From: Acidimicrobium ferrooxidans DSM 10331 | Lineage (GTDB): Bacteria; Actinomycetota; Acidimicrobiia; Acidimicrobiales; Acidimicrobiaceae | Assembly (NCBI RefSeq): GCF_000023265.1 | Contig: NC_013124.1 | Span: 434,001 to 498,000, forward strand | Direction: 5' to 3' | Length of the DNA: 64,000 nucleotides | In this document: positions 1 to 10,691 of the stretch, in pieces | How positions within the stretch are numbered: the first letter of the stretch is position 1 | How the letters are laid out: every line of letters starts with the position of its first letter | Translations under genes and position numbers: made by a program | The notes under the pieces: generated by a model | Databases searched by the model: none | The model's input: only the letters and a program-made list of their open reading frames with translations | Told to the model about the DNA's origin: nothing

Positions 1-132
1 AGTAGTACTCGAAGCCGAGTGAGGGCAACCGTCGAGCGGTGGGCCGAGATGCGGTGTGGTTCATCGATGCTCCTACCGTGGGTTGGAAGTGGTTTCGTGC
101 TGTGAACTATCATGGCGGTAGCGAAACGAAGG

Positions 133-138
133 TATGCT
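133..138 (+). promoter_or_regulatory. -10 box of the LysR gene, leaderless
   Basis: The hexamer TATGCT is followed by seven bases and then ATG at 146. An ATG at 134 lies inside this box, so the downstream ATG is the better start. No Shine-Dalgarno sequence precedes it. The same TANNNT-N6-9-start layout recurs through the window. Confidence 0.55.
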
Positions 139-145
139 AAAAGTA

Positions 146-1108
146 ATGAAACTTACTGATTCCATCACTGAGCGAATGATTACGGTCGACGAGCGCCGGA
201 TCGATCCGACGTACCTCGTGACGCTCGCCGTGGTGGCCGAGACGCACAACCTCTCGGACGCAGCGAAGATCCTCGGCATCTCGCAGCCCGGCGTTTCGCA
301 GCAGCTCAAGCACCTCTCCGAAGCCGTGGGCCAGCGCCTCCACGTCCGCTCGGGTCACGGGGTCGAGCTGACGGTCGCGGGTCTCGATCTTGCGCGGCGG
401 GCTCGTGACGTGCTGCGCTCCTGGCGAGGCGTGCTCGACTACGTCGAGAGCGTCCGCCAGGGCAACGACGGCATGCTGCTCTTGGCCGCGTCCAACACCG
501 TGTCTGCCTACGTCGTGCCCCGCTGGCTGGTTCGGTTCCGCCAGCGCTATCCCGGCGTCGACCTGCGGAGCCGTTCGCTGAACTCGGCCGAAGTCGTCGA
601 GCGCGTCATCGACGGCGAGGCCGAGGTGGGCGTGATCGAGTCACCGGTCGAGTCGTTGCCCCCTGAGCTGGTCGAGATCGTGGTGGGCGGCGATCGCCTC
701 GTCTACGTGGTCAGTCCGGCAGTGGTCAGCTTCGCGAACAACCAGGTCGTCGGTTGGGGCGAAGTGGCGAGGATCCCGCTCGTGCTGCGGGAAGTGGGTT
801 CGGGTGTTCGACGCGCCAGTGAGCAGGCACTGCGCGCTCGTGGACTGGCCCCCCGGCTCGAGCTCGAGCTCGCTGGCGGTGAGGCGGTCAAGGAGGCGAT
901 CCTCCAGGGGGTCGGCGGTGGCTTCTTGTCGTCGCTCGCGGTCGCGCGCGAGCTCGCGACCGGTGAGCTGGTCACGCTCGTCATTCGCGAGCTCGATACC
1001 ATCGCTCGACTGTTTCGCATCATCTGTCGGCCCAAGGACGACCTCTCCCTGCCGGCGCAGCGCTTTCTCGAGATCGCCGAGGCGGTCGGCGTTGCGGAGC
1101 CGGTCTAG
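146..1108 (+). CDS. LysR-family transcriptional regulator
   Basis: A 320-residue protein of the usual LysR length. An N-terminal winged helix-turn-helix covers about residues 20-75, with the recognition region LSDAAKILGISQPGVSQQ. A two-lobed periplasmic-binding-type effector domain follows from about residue 95 to 300. Such proteins bind T-N11-A sites as tetramers and respond to a small ligand. Here the ligand cannot be told, although the overall shape recalls the CbbR/CysB-type regulators. No divergent target gene is visible in the first 130 bases, so the regulated gene may lie outside the window. The stop codon directly abuts the ATG of acpS, so the two are probably co-transcribed. The start at 146 was chosen from the -10 box placement. 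Confidence 0.88.
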   Translation: MKLTDSITERMITVDERRIDPTYLVTLAVVAETHNLSDAAKILGISQPGVSQQLKHLSEAVGQRLHVRSGHGVELTVAGLDLARRARDVLRSWRGVLDYVESVRQGNDGMLLLAASNTVSAYVVPRWLVRFRQRYPGVDLRSRSLNSAEVVERVIDGEAEVGVIESPVESLPPELVEIVVGGDRLVYVVSPAVVSFANNQVVGWGEVARIPLVLREVGSGVRRASEQALRARGLAPRLELELAGGEAVKEAILQGVGGGFLSSLAVARELATGELVTLVIRELDTIARLFRIICRPKDDLSLPAQRFLEIAEAVGVAEPV

Positions 1109-1474
1109 ATGCAGGTCGTGACCGGGATCGACGTGGTCGAGGTCGAACGCTTCCGGACGGTGCTGCTGCGAACACCGACCCTCGCCGAGCGCGTCTTCAC
1201 CGAGGCCGAGCGCGACAGCGCGAAGGGTCGACCGGCCCAGCTCGCGGGGCGCTTCGCCGTGAAGGAGGCTGCGTTGAAGGCGCTCGGCGTCGGGATCGGT
1301 GCGGTCCCCTTGCGCGAACTCGAGGTGGTGTCCGATCCGTCGGGGGCGCCGCGACTCGAGCTCGGCCCCGGGGCGCGAGCCTTGGCCGATCGACGAGGCT
1401 GGTCGTCGGTGAGCTGTTCGATCTCGCACGAGCGTTCGGTCGCGGTGGCGGTGGTGGTCGCCTTGGTGGTCTGA
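1109..1474 (+). CDS. acpS: Holo-[acyl-carrier-protein] synthase
   Basis: A 121-residue AcpS-type phosphopantetheinyl transferase. It moves 4'-phosphopantetheine from CoA to the serine of apo-acyl carrier protein in fatty-acid synthesis. The family signatures are present: GIDVVEVERF near the N-terminus (metal-binding Asp8), FTEAER at 30-35, and GRFAVKEAALKALG with Glu53 as the second metal ligand. Length is typical of the short trimeric AcpS class. The ATG follows the LysR stop with no gap. In actinobacteria acpS commonly precedes the bifunctional nnr gene and alr, as here. Confidence 0.95.
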   Translation: MQVVTGIDVVEVERFRTVLLRTPTLAERVFTEAERDSAKGRPAQLAGRFAVKEAALKALGVGIGAVPLRELEVVSDPSGAPRLELGPGARALADRRGWSSVSCSISHERSVAVAVVVALVV

Positions 1475-1488
1475 TCGGACCGATGCCC

Positions 1489-1494
1489 TAGGCT
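1489..1494 (+). promoter_or_regulatory. Candidate -10 box for the nnr-alr-tsa operon
   Basis: TAGGCT, the same hexamer used before many genes in this window, lies 16 bases after the acpS stop. It would give a leader of about 57 bases that carries the CACTGGG repeats and the Shine-Dalgarno sequence of nnr. No convincing -35 box is visible. Confidence 0.4.
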
Positions 1495-1519
1495 TGGCGC
1501 TCGGCCCGGAGGAGGCCGC

Positions 1520-1548
1520 CACTGGGCGATCACTGGGCCGCCACTGGG
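1520..1548 (+). repeat. Three CACTGGG repeats at 11-base period
   Basis: CACTGGG starts at 1520, 1531 and 1542, so the copies are exactly 11 bases apart. The outer two sit in a longer 13-base direct repeat, GGCCGCCACTGGG, at 1514 and 1536. The array lies in the leader just before the Shine-Dalgarno sequence of nnr. It could be an operator with sites on one face of the helix or a replication slip; neither is proven. Confidence 0.6.
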
Positions 1549-1557
1549 GAGGTGTGC

Positions 1558-3000
1558 GTGCAACCGATCGTCCGACGTGCTGGCGTCCGAGCCCTCGACG
1601 AGCGACTGGCCCGCGAGGGCCTCGTGGACGCGACGATCGAACGGGTCGGCCGCGCCGTCGCGCGTGAGCTGCGTCGATCCAGGGGAGGGCTCTACGGTAC
1701 CCGCGTCGTCGTGATCGCCGGTCCCGGTAACAACGGTCGCGACGGCGTCGCCACCGCGCGAGCGCTCGCGGGCTGGGGAGCGAGTGTGCGGGTGGAGTCC
1801 CTTCGCGACGTGGTGGCGGGCGCGGCGACCAGCGCCATTGGCACCTGCGACCTCGTCGTCGACGCCGCACTCGGGACCGGTCCGGCGCGGCCGCTCTCGC
1901 CGCTCGGCCTCGAGGGCGTCCCCGAGGTGGTCGCCATCGACATTCCGTCGGGTATCGATGCCGACACGGGCGAGGTGACGGGGGCGGACCTCGGAGGCGT
2001 GGCCGTCGTCGCCCACCGCACGATCACCGTCGGGGCGCTGAAGCCCGGCCTCCTCGTGGGGGAGGGGCCGGAGCACGCCGGTGCCATCGTCCGCGTCCTC
2101 GACGACCTCGTGCCCGAGGACGTGGATGCCTGGCTCGTCGAGCGCGACGACGTCGGCCAGGTGCTGCCGAGGCCCGGACGCGATGCGCACAAGTGGCGCA
2201 GTGGCCTCTTCGTGCTCGGTGGCTCACCGGGCATGCGCGGCGCCCCGGCCTTCGTCGCGCGCGGGGCGCGAGCCGTCGGTGCCGGCATCGTGCACGTGCT
2301 CACCAGGAGTGAGCCCATGGAGTCCGTGGCGCTCGAGATCGCGCCCGAGGTCGTCGCGAGACGTCTGGTGACCGGCCACGTGGATCTCGCGGTCGCCGAG
2401 GCTGAGCGCTTCGGCGCGGCGGTGATCGGACCTGGGCTCGGTGACACCTTGGCGAGCGCGAACCTCGTGCGTCGCGTCGTTTCCGGTCTCGGGGTGCCCT
2501 TCGTGCTCGACGCCGATGGCCTCACGTCGCTCGCGGGCGAGGGTCGTCTGGCATCGGTGCTGGCCCAGCGCCGCGCACCCGGCGTCATCACGCCGCACGA
2601 CGGGGAGCTCGCCCGGGTGGCCCCGCACCTTGGTGGTACCCGTATCGAGCGCGCGAAGGGCGCGGCGGCCGAGTTCGGCGTCGTCGTCGTCGCCAAGGGC
2701 AACCCGACCGTCGTCGCCGCTCCCAGCGGCGAGACCATGGTGGTCGCTGCCGGGACGGCACGGCTCGCGAGCGCGGGCACCGGCGACGTCCTCGCAGGCG
2801 TGATCGGCGGTCTCCTTGCTCAGGGGCTCGATCCCCTGCGTGCGGCGTGGGCGGGTGCGTGGCTCCATGGCACCGCGGGCGCGCAGCTTGCCATGCGCCT
2901 GGCCGCACCGACGGCGCTCGCGGATGCGATCGGCAGGCTCGTCGCCCAGATGGTGCCGATCCCCGCCCATCCGGGGGCCTCCGTGGAGGCGCGCCCGTGA
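1558..3000 (+). CDS. nnr: Bifunctional NAD(P)H-hydrate epimerase / ADP-dependent dehydratase
   Basis: About 480 residues with two repair domains for hydrated nicotinamide cofactors. The N-terminal YjeF-N epimerase half interconverts R- and S-NAD(P)HX and has the GPGNNGRDG loop at about 55-63. The C-terminal ribokinase-like half dehydrates S-NAD(P)HX with ADP or ATP. It shows VITPHDGELARV near 345 and the AGTGDVLAG anion-hole motif near 407. GTG at 1558 is preferred over GTG at 1552 because the GGGGAGG ribosome-binding site (1546-1552) would overlap the earlier codon. The end overlaps alr by four bases (GTGA), which suggests translational coupling. Confidence 0.93.
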   Translation: MQPIVRRAGVRALDERLAREGLVDATIERVGRAVARELRRSRGGLYGTRVVVIAGPGNNGRDGVATARALAGWGASVRVESLRDVVAGAATSAIGTCDLVVDAALGTGPARPLSPLGLEGVPEVVAIDIPSGIDADTGEVTGADLGGVAVVAHRTITVGALKPGLLVGEGPEHAGAIVRVLDDLVPEDVDAWLVERDDVGQVLPRPGRDAHKWRSGLFVLGGSPGMRGAPAFVARGARAVGAGIVHVLTRSEPMESVALEIAPEVVARRLVTGHVDLAVAEAERFGAAVIGPGLGDTLASANLVRRVVSGLGVPFVLDADGLTSLAGEGRLASVLAQRRAPGVITPHDGELARVAPHLGGTRIERAKGAAAEFGVVVVAKGNPTVVAAPSGETMVVAAGTARLASAGTGDVLAGVIGGLLAQGLDPLRAAWAGAWLHGTAGAQLAMRLAAPTALADAIGRLVAQMVPIPAHPGASVEARP

Positions 3001-4088
3001 TCGGCCATCGACCGACGGAGGCGCGGATCGATCTCGAGCGGCTGCGTGCGAATGCGCGTCTGCTCGCCGAGCGTGCAGCTCCGGCTGCGCTCAGCGCCGT
3101 CGTCAAGGCCGATGCGTACGGGCACGGCGCGAGCACGGTCGCTCGCGCCCTCGGCGATCTCGTCGACGCCTTCTGCGTCGCCACCGTCGAGGAGGGCCTC
3201 GCGCTGCGTGCCGCGGGGGTCACGGGGCGCGTGCTCGTCTTGTCCGAGCCTCCCGAGTCGGCCGTGTCGGCGTGTGCTGCGAGTTCGCTCGAGCCCTTCG
3301 TCGAGCACGAGCGCTTCGTGGAGGCGTTGGCGGGGGCGGCCTCGGCGCTCGGCCGCGAAGCCTCGGTCCACATCGACGTCGACACGGGCATGCATCGAAG
3401 CGGTGTGCACCCGGCCCAGGCGGCCACGCTCGCCGCCAGTGCTCGTCGCCACGGCGTGCGCGTCGTCGGGGTCGCCTCGCACCTGGTTCGTGCGGACGAA
3501 GCGCCCACGCATCCGACGACGCTCGAACAGCTCTCGAGGTTCCGCGAGGTCGCGGCTCGTATCGGGGCGCCTGAGCGACACCTGCTCGCGACCGGGGGAC
3601 TGCTCGCACTGCCCGAGGGGCGCTTCGAGCGGGTGCGCGTCGGGATCGGCCTGTACGGCTATGGACCTCGACGCGACGATGTGGCGGGACTGCGTCCGGT
3701 GCTGCGGCTCGTGAGCCACGTCGTTCGCTTGGAGGCCCTTGGCGCCGGTGAGGCGGTGTCCTACGGGCATCGAAGGCCACTCGACGTGCCCGCCGAGGTG
3801 GCGACGCTGCCCATTGGGTACGCCGATGGCGTGCCTCGCGCCGCCTTCGACGCGGGCCTCGCCTTCTGGGCCAAGGGTGTCCGACTGCCGATCGCAGGCA
3901 CGGTGACCATGGACCAGACCATGGTGGCAGCGCCACGGGGGCTGCTCGCCCTCGGCGATGAGGTCTCGCTCATCGGGGACGAGGTGGATGCCTGGGAGTG
4001 GGCGGACGTGCTCGGCACGATCCCCTATGAGGTGCTCGCGCGGCTCGGGCCGCGGATTCCGAGGGTGGTGGAGCATGGGACTGCCTGA
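2997..4088 (+). CDS. alr: Alanine racemase
   Basis: A 363-residue PLP enzyme that supplies D-alanine for peptidoglycan. The N-terminal TIM barrel carries AVVKADAYGHG, with Lys37 as the PLP Schiff-base lysine. The C-terminal beta domain carries the second catalytic residue, Tyr256, in VSYGHR. It also has the conserved IGYADG and GTVTMDQTM segments. The GTG start at 2997 overlaps the TGA of nnr; an in-frame extension further upstream is only the shadow of nnr. The 3' end overlaps the uracil-DNA glycosylase gene by 14 bases. Confidence 0.95.
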   Translation: MIGHRPTEARIDLERLRANARLLAERAAPAALSAVVKADAYGHGASTVARALGDLVDAFCVATVEEGLALRAAGVTGRVLVLSEPPESAVSACAASSLEPFVEHERFVEALAGAASALGREASVHIDVDTGMHRSGVHPAQAATLAASARRHGVRVVGVASHLVRADEAPTHPTTLEQLSRFREVAARIGAPERHLLATGGLLALPEGRFERVRVGIGLYGYGPRRDDVAGLRPVLRLVSHVVRLEALGAGEAVSYGHRRPLDVPAEVATLPIGYADGVPRAAFDAGLAFWAKGVRLPIAGTVTMDQTMVAAPRGLLALGDEVSLIGDEVDAWEWADVLGTIPYEVLARLGPRIPRVVEHGTA

Positions 4089-4644
4089 GCTCGAGGCGCT
4101 CGAGGCCGAGGTTCGCGCGTGCCACGCCTGTCGCTTGTCCGCGGGTCGTCATCAGGCGGTGCCCGGCGAGGGCGCCGCGCCCGCACCACTGCTCGTCGTC
4201 GGCGAGGGTCCGGGGGCGCGCGAGGACGAACTCGGGCGCCCCTTCGTCGGGCGCTCGGGGCAGCTGCTCGATGCCCTGTTGGCTGATGAGACCGGCCTCG
4301 ATCGGAGCGGCCTCTACATCGCCAACACCGTCAAGTGTCGCCCCCCGGGCAATCGCACGCCGAGGCCGGACGAGGTCGAGGCGTGCAGGGGCTTCCTTGC
4401 GCGCCAGATCCACCTGGTCGATCCGGTCGTGATCGTCGCGCTGGGCCAGAGCGCAGCGGCGTGGTTCCTCGGACCCGGCGCCCGCGTCGGCGCGCTCCGT
4501 GGCCAGGTGCTCGAGTGGGAAGGACGAGCGCTCGTCGTCACCTATCACCCATCGGCGGCGCTGCGCGGCGGTGCGGCCATCGTCGCCGCACTGCGCAGCG
4601 ATCTCGCCCGCGCCAGCGTGGCACTCGCGGAGCGACGTCGATGA
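4075..4644 (+). CDS. Family 4 (iron-sulfur) uracil-DNA glycosylase
   Basis: A 189-residue glycosylase that removes uracil from DNA. Four cysteines expected to hold a 4Fe-4S cluster are at 16, 19, 88 and 104 (CHAC, then CRPPGNRTPRPDEVEAC). The catalytic-pocket motif GEGPGAREDELGRPFVG is at about 43-59 and the DNA-contact motif YHPSA is near residue 160. Family 4 and 5 enzymes are typical of actinobacteria and thermophiles. The gene is tightly embedded between alr and tsaE, overlapping alr by 14 bases and tsaE by four, so it is transcribed with cell-wall and tRNA-modification genes. Confidence 0.92.
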   Translation: MGLPELEALEAEVRACHACRLSAGRHQAVPGEGAAPAPLLVVGEGPGAREDELGRPFVGRSGQLLDALLADETGLDRSGLYIANTVKCRPPGNRTPRPDEVEACRGFLARQIHLVDPVVIVALGQSAAAWFLGPGARVGALRGQVLEWEGRALVVTYHPSAALRGGAAIVAALRSDLARASVALAERRR

Positions 4645-5102
4645 GCGTGCCAGGGCCAGCCCCTCGTCGCGAGGAGATGCTCGTCGACGCCGAGGCGACC
4701 GAGCGGTTGGGGGAGCGCCTCGGTGTCGAGATGCCGCCCGGTGCGATCCTCGGTCTCTCGGGCCCGCTCGGAGCCGGCAAGACCACCCTTGCCCGTGGTG
4801 CGCTGCGAGCGCTCGGCGTGCGAGAGGCGGTGGTCTCGCCGACGTTCCTCGGCTTGCGGCGCTACAGCACGGCCGATTCGGGCATCGTGTACCACATCGA
4901 CCTCTACCGCAGCGAGGATGCGACCTGGCTCTGGGGCGAGGGCGTCGACGACGACCTCGACGACGGCGCGCGTGCGGTCGTCGAGTGGATCGATCGTGAC
5001 CGGCGGCTCGCGGCCGACGCATGGGCCATCGTCGAGCTGGACGTCGTCGAGCTCGACGATGGCCAGACGGGCCGGCGCGCGCGGATTCGGAGGCACCGGT
5101 GA
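4641..5102 (+). CDS. tsaE: tRNA t6A-modification ATPase TsaE
   Basis: A 153-residue P-loop protein. The Walker A motif GPLGAGKTT is at 41-49, followed by the family segments VSPTF and the HIDLYR motif near residue 90. TsaE helps the TsaB-TsaD pair transfer threonylcarbamoyl to adenosine 37 of ANN-decoding tRNAs. ATG at 4641 overlaps the preceding TGA (ATGA). The 3' end overlaps tsaB as GTGA, so tsaE, tsaB, rimI and tsaD form a translationally coupled run. Confidence 0.94.
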   Translation: MSVPGPAPRREEMLVDAEATERLGERLGVEMPPGAILGLSGPLGAGKTTLARGALRALGVREAVVSPTFLGLRRYSTADSGIVYHIDLYRSEDATWLWGEGVDDDLDDGARAVVEWIDRDRRLAADAWAIVELDVVELDDGQTGRRARIRRHR

Positions 5103-5746
5103 GCGCCGACGAGGTGACGCTGCTCGCGCTCGATCTCGCGACGAGGCCGAGCATCATCGCAGCTCGGGTCGCTGGAGTGACGCAGGCGGTGCGTGGTGTC
5201 TCCACGCACCCGCTCGCCGACCTCGGCGCCCGCGTGCGCGACGTGCTCGGCCAGGCGACCCCGGAGGTGGTGGGCGTGGTGACCGGGCCTGGTTCGGTGC
5301 TCGGGCTGCGCGCAGGCGCCGCGTTCGTGCGGACCTACGCGAGCGCGACCGGTGCCACACTCGTCCCGTTGCACACCGGTGAGGCCGTCGCGGCCAGTGT
5401 GCCCGACGAGCCGGTGCTCTGGGTGGTCGCGCCCGTGGGTCGTGGGCGCGTGAGCCTGGTGGCGACCGAGCGTGGTCAAGTCGTATCGGAAGCGATCGTC
5501 GGTGTCGAGGAGCTGCGGATCCCGCGTGGCGAGCCGGTCGCGGGGCCGGGTCTTGCTCGCGGACTGATCGGGGAGGGGCGATCGACCGGCGTCGTCGAGC
5601 CGACCGGCAATGGTCTCCTCGCCGCCCTGGTGCGGCGGTGGCGAGCGGGCGAGTCGGCAGATCCCCATTCGCTCGCGGTGCGCTACTCGGTGGACGCGGG
5701 GGTTCGCTTGCCGCGACGCTTCGCAGAGGGCGGGGGTCGGCCATGA
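5099..5746 (+). CDS. tsaB: t6A-modification scaffold protein TsaB
   Basis: A 215-residue ASKHA-fold protein, inactive by itself, that dimerises with TsaD in t6A synthesis. It is a divergent member. The N-terminal LALDLATRP loop and GPGSVLGLRAGAAFVRTYA replace the usual D-T/S and GPGSFTGLRIG segments, but spacing and gene position fit well. Identity rests partly on its place between tsaE and rimI/tsaD. Start GTG at 5099 overlaps the tsaE stop. Confidence 0.85.
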   Translation: MSADEVTLLALDLATRPSIIAARVAGVTQAVRGVSTHPLADLGARVRDVLGQATPEVVGVVTGPGSVLGLRAGAAFVRTYASATGATLVPLHTGEAVAASVPDEPVLWVVAPVGRGRVSLVATERGQVVSEAIVGVEELRIPRGEPVAGPGLARGLIGEGRSTGVVEPTGNGLLAALVRRWRAGESADPHSLAVRYSVDAGVRLPRRFAEGGGRP

Positions 5747-6242
5747 TGACGGTGCGGCCGATGCGGCCCGAGGACCTCGACGCGGTGCTCGCGATCGAGG
5801 AGTCCGTGTCGCGCGTGCCCTGGAGCCGACGGTCCTTCGTGGACGAGCTCGGTGCCGAGGGACGCCTCTGGCGCGTCGCCGACGAGGGCGGCGTCGTGCG
5901 TGGGTACGTCGGCGCGCTCATCGTCGTCGACGAGGCACACGTCCTCAACGTCGCGGTGGCGCGAGAGGCGTGGGGTCGGCTCATCGCGACGCGGTTGCTG
6001 CTCGACGCGCTCGATGGCCTCGATGCGCTCGGGGTGCGTGACTGCACGCTCGAGGTGCGCGTCTCGAACGCGCGTGCCCAGGCGCTCTATCGGCGTCTCG
6101 GTTTCGCTCCGGTGGGGCTCAGACGGGCCTACTACCCCGACAATGACGAAGACGCCATCGTGATGTGGCTGCGCGATCTCGCCGCACCGGCATCCAAGGA
6201 GCGGTTGGCCGCGGTCCGCCTCGACCTCGAGGGGGGTGCTCG

Positions 6243-6246
<4 letters not shown>
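5743..6246 (+). CDS. rimI: RimI-type GNAT N-acetyltransferase
   Basis: A 167-residue GNAT protein. RimI acetylates the N-terminal alanine of ribosomal protein S18, and relatives act on other N-termini. The acetyl-CoA site lies around AREAWGRLIATRLL, a loosened R-x-x-G-x-G/A motif. The later VRVSNARAQALYRRLGF segment is typical of the family. The surroundings, between tsaB and tsaD, are the classical bacterial location. ATG at 5743 overlaps the tsaB stop; the adjacent ATG at 5746 is an alternative. Confidence 0.9.
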
Positions 6247-7282
<1,036 letters not shown>

Positions 7283-7286
<4 letters not shown>

Positions 7287-7309
7287 CACTCGGCATGCTA
7301 GAGTGCTAA
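7283..7309 (+). promoter_or_regulatory. CIRCE operator (HrcA-binding site)
   Basis: TTAGCACTC, nine bases, then GAGTGCTAA: a perfect match to the CIRCE consensus. HrcA binds this inverted repeat and represses groESL until heat stress titrates GroEL away from it. The second arm overlaps a TAGAGT hexamer at 7299-7304 that would serve as the -10 box, so repressor and polymerase would compete directly. No hrcA gene lies in this window. Confidence 0.95.
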
Positions 7310-7359
7310 TGGTCGCTGACCCACATGCCAGTCCACTCACCGATCAAGGAGGCATGAGC

Positions 7360-9290
<1,931 letters not shown>

Positions 9291-9310
9291 GGCGAGCCAC
9301 GCTCGTCGCA

Positions 9311-9342
9311 CGAGGGGAGGGTCCGCAAGGATCCTCCCCTCG
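9311..9342 (+). terminator. Hairpin terminator after groEL
   Basis: CGAGGGGAGG pairs with CCTCCCCTCG, and the inner bases extend the stem to about 14 pairs around a GCAA tetraloop. It lies 20 bases after the groEL stop. There is no clear U-tract, as is common in high-GC actinobacteria. Confidence 0.75.
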
Positions 9343-9589
9343 CTGCGTTCGTGGCAGCGTGCGATGGTCTCGAGGGCGGAGACCAAGCCGTTGGGGCGCG
9401 CACGGGCGCCGCCACGATGGGAACCAGTCGATCTCGGTCAGCCGATCGTGGCCGAACGATCCCGGGAGTACCAGCACGACGACGCTCCCGAGGTGGTTGT
9501 GCCCTCTGGAGCATGTGCCGACCATGACCCCAGGTCGCCGGGCGAGGTGACGAAGACGGCAGCTGCAAGGTGCCGGTCGGGCATGCCGG
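9343..9589. other. Intergenic stretch between groEL terminator and DUF1269 gene
   Basis: No supported gene, RNA or repeat is visible here. Open frames in this stretch have no family-like composition and no ribosome-binding site. Confidence 0.5.
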
Positions 9590-10081
9590 TCAGGAGCGCT
9601 TGCCGGTGAGGGCTTCTTGGAGCTCGGCCTCTGCCTTCGAGTCCAGGCTCGAGCGCAAGACGGTGCCGCCGTAGCGGCTGAGTGCGGCGATCACCTTGTC
9701 GCTCGGTACGTGCTCGACCATCAGGAAGAGCGCGGAGGTGCCCGGTTGGACGAGGTCGCGTACCCGTTCGGCGAACTCTCGATTGACGAGTGAGCGGTCG
9801 ATCAGACCGGTGAGCCCGCCGAGAGCCGCGCCGAACGCGACGCCGAGCACCGGGACGAAGAACAGGAAGCCGAACAGGAGCCCCCACAGCATGCCCCAGG
9901 TGGTCGCGGCGCCGACGACGTGGTGATTCGTCTGGACGCGGAACCGACCGTCGCTCTCGCGCACGATCACCGCCACGGCGTCCGGTTGGATGAGGAGCTC
10001 ATCGGTGAGCTCCTCGATCGTCTGAGCGGCTTGGGTGGCCGTGTCCTCGTCGGGGTAGCCAATGACCAACAGATCGGACAT
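9590..10081 (-). CDS. DUF1269-type membrane protein
   Basis: A 163-residue protein resembling the DUF1269/COG4803 family. An N-terminal alpha/beta stretch starts MSDLLVIGYPDED. A glycine-rich central hydrophobic hairpin follows (about 62-95: WGMLWGLLFGFLFF, then VLGVAFGAALGGLTGL). The C-terminal alpha/beta domain has SALFLMVEHVPSDKVIAAL. The glycine-zipper hairpin is the family hallmark; no reaction is known. It has a good ribosome-binding site (GAGGAG before the ATG), is monocistronic, and faces groEL convergently. Confidence 0.8.
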   Translation of the reverse strand: MSDLLVIGYPDEDTATQAAQTIEELTDELLIQPDAVAVIVRESDGRFRVQTNHHVVGAATTWGMLWGLLFGFLFFVPVLGVAFGAALGGLTGLIDRSLVNREFAERVRDLVQPGTSALFLMVEHVPSDKVIAALSRYGGTVLRSSLDSKAEAELQEALTGKRS

Positions 10082-10114
10082 CGCGTCCTCCTCGTGAGGG
10101 TCGTTCCTGTGAGG

Positions 10115-10120
10115 ACCTTA
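10115..10120 (-). promoter_or_regulatory. Candidate -10 box of the DUF1269 gene
   Basis: TAAGGT on the minus strand, about 34 bases before the start codon, would leave room for the visible Shine-Dalgarno sequence. No clear -35 box is seen. Confidence 0.35.
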
Positions 10121-10591
10121 GCCCTTTGGAAGCCTTCTGGACCATTCCCGCCGAGGGCAGGGGTGTGCCCGCGGTGCGGTGCGATGACCCGTGCAAGCTC
10201 GCACGGGTGCTTGCGCGAGCGCCTCTGCCTCGAGGGCAGTGACAGCAGAAGATCATCAAAGCGTGATGCGGTCGGGAGGCTCGCCGTCTCCAAGGGTTGA
10301 CCGAGGGGACTCAATCCTCGCCCGACTCGAGCCGATATGGCTACCACGATCCAGATCGCACGGATTGTAACGTTGCAAACACACTGCGCGAGCAAATGGT
10401 CGCTGGTTACTGCGGTATGGTCAGGTGGCGTTCGGGTAGGTCGCAGCTTCCGGGCATTCGTGGCTGGGCCCGTCGATCGGGCTGGTGGCGGGTGCGGAGA
10501 TGCTGCTCAGGGGGTAGCTGTGAGGTTGCGCGGGCGGTTCGAGGATGCAGACGCATGGAGCTGGTCTCCGTTGGCTGTCGTCGAGAGCCGA
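10121..10591. other. Long non-coding stretch upstream of the surface-protein locus
   Basis: About 470 bases with no convincing gene on either strand. It contains the palindrome at 10365-10378 and comparatively A+T-richer sequence around 10320-10420, as expected for a promoter region. It probably holds the promoter of the surface-protein locus that starts at 10610-10690. Confidence 0.5.
10365..10378. promoter_or_regulatory. Operator-like palindrome TTGTAACGTTGCAA
   Basis: A 14-base inverted repeat centred on AACGTT with one mismatched pair. The general shape, TTGNAACGTTNCAA, recalls LacI/GalR-family operators. The protein that binds it, if any, is not in view. Confidence 0.35.
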
Positions 10592-10691
10592 CGAGAAGGA
10601 GTGAGGTCTGTGAGGAGCGTCGACATGTCGTCCGCCGGCGGTGGCGACGACGAGGCGAGAAGGAGTGAGGTCTGTGAGGAGCGTTGACATG
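10592..10691 (+). repeat. 64-base-period direct repeat containing RBS and start codons
   Basis: A 36-base unit occurs at 10592-10627 and 10656-10691 with one difference (C at 10621, T at 10685). Each copy carries AAGGAG, a GTG start and, 15 bases later, an ATG. The T makes a TGA stop that ends the short frame begun in copy one. The structure looks like a duplication of a gene's ribosome-binding site and first codons. Confidence 0.85.
10610..10687 (+). CDS. Possible 25-residue leader ORF created by the duplicated start
   Basis: The first copy of the repeat opens a GTG frame with a good AAGGAG site. It runs 25 codons and stops with TGA at 10685-10687, two bases before the ATG of the surface protein and after its likely GTG start (10674). 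The peptide is acidic and hydrophilic with no signal sequence and no run of a single amino acid. It may be a translated uORF or a harmless by-product of the duplication. Confidence 0.35.
   Translation: MRSVDMSSAGGGDDEARRSEVCEER

Noticed and set aside
9364-9609. Short plus-strand gene between groEL and the DUF1269 gene
   Set aside because: No ribosome-binding site, no leaderless -10 box and shadow-like composition; it also runs into the 3' end of the DUF1269 gene.
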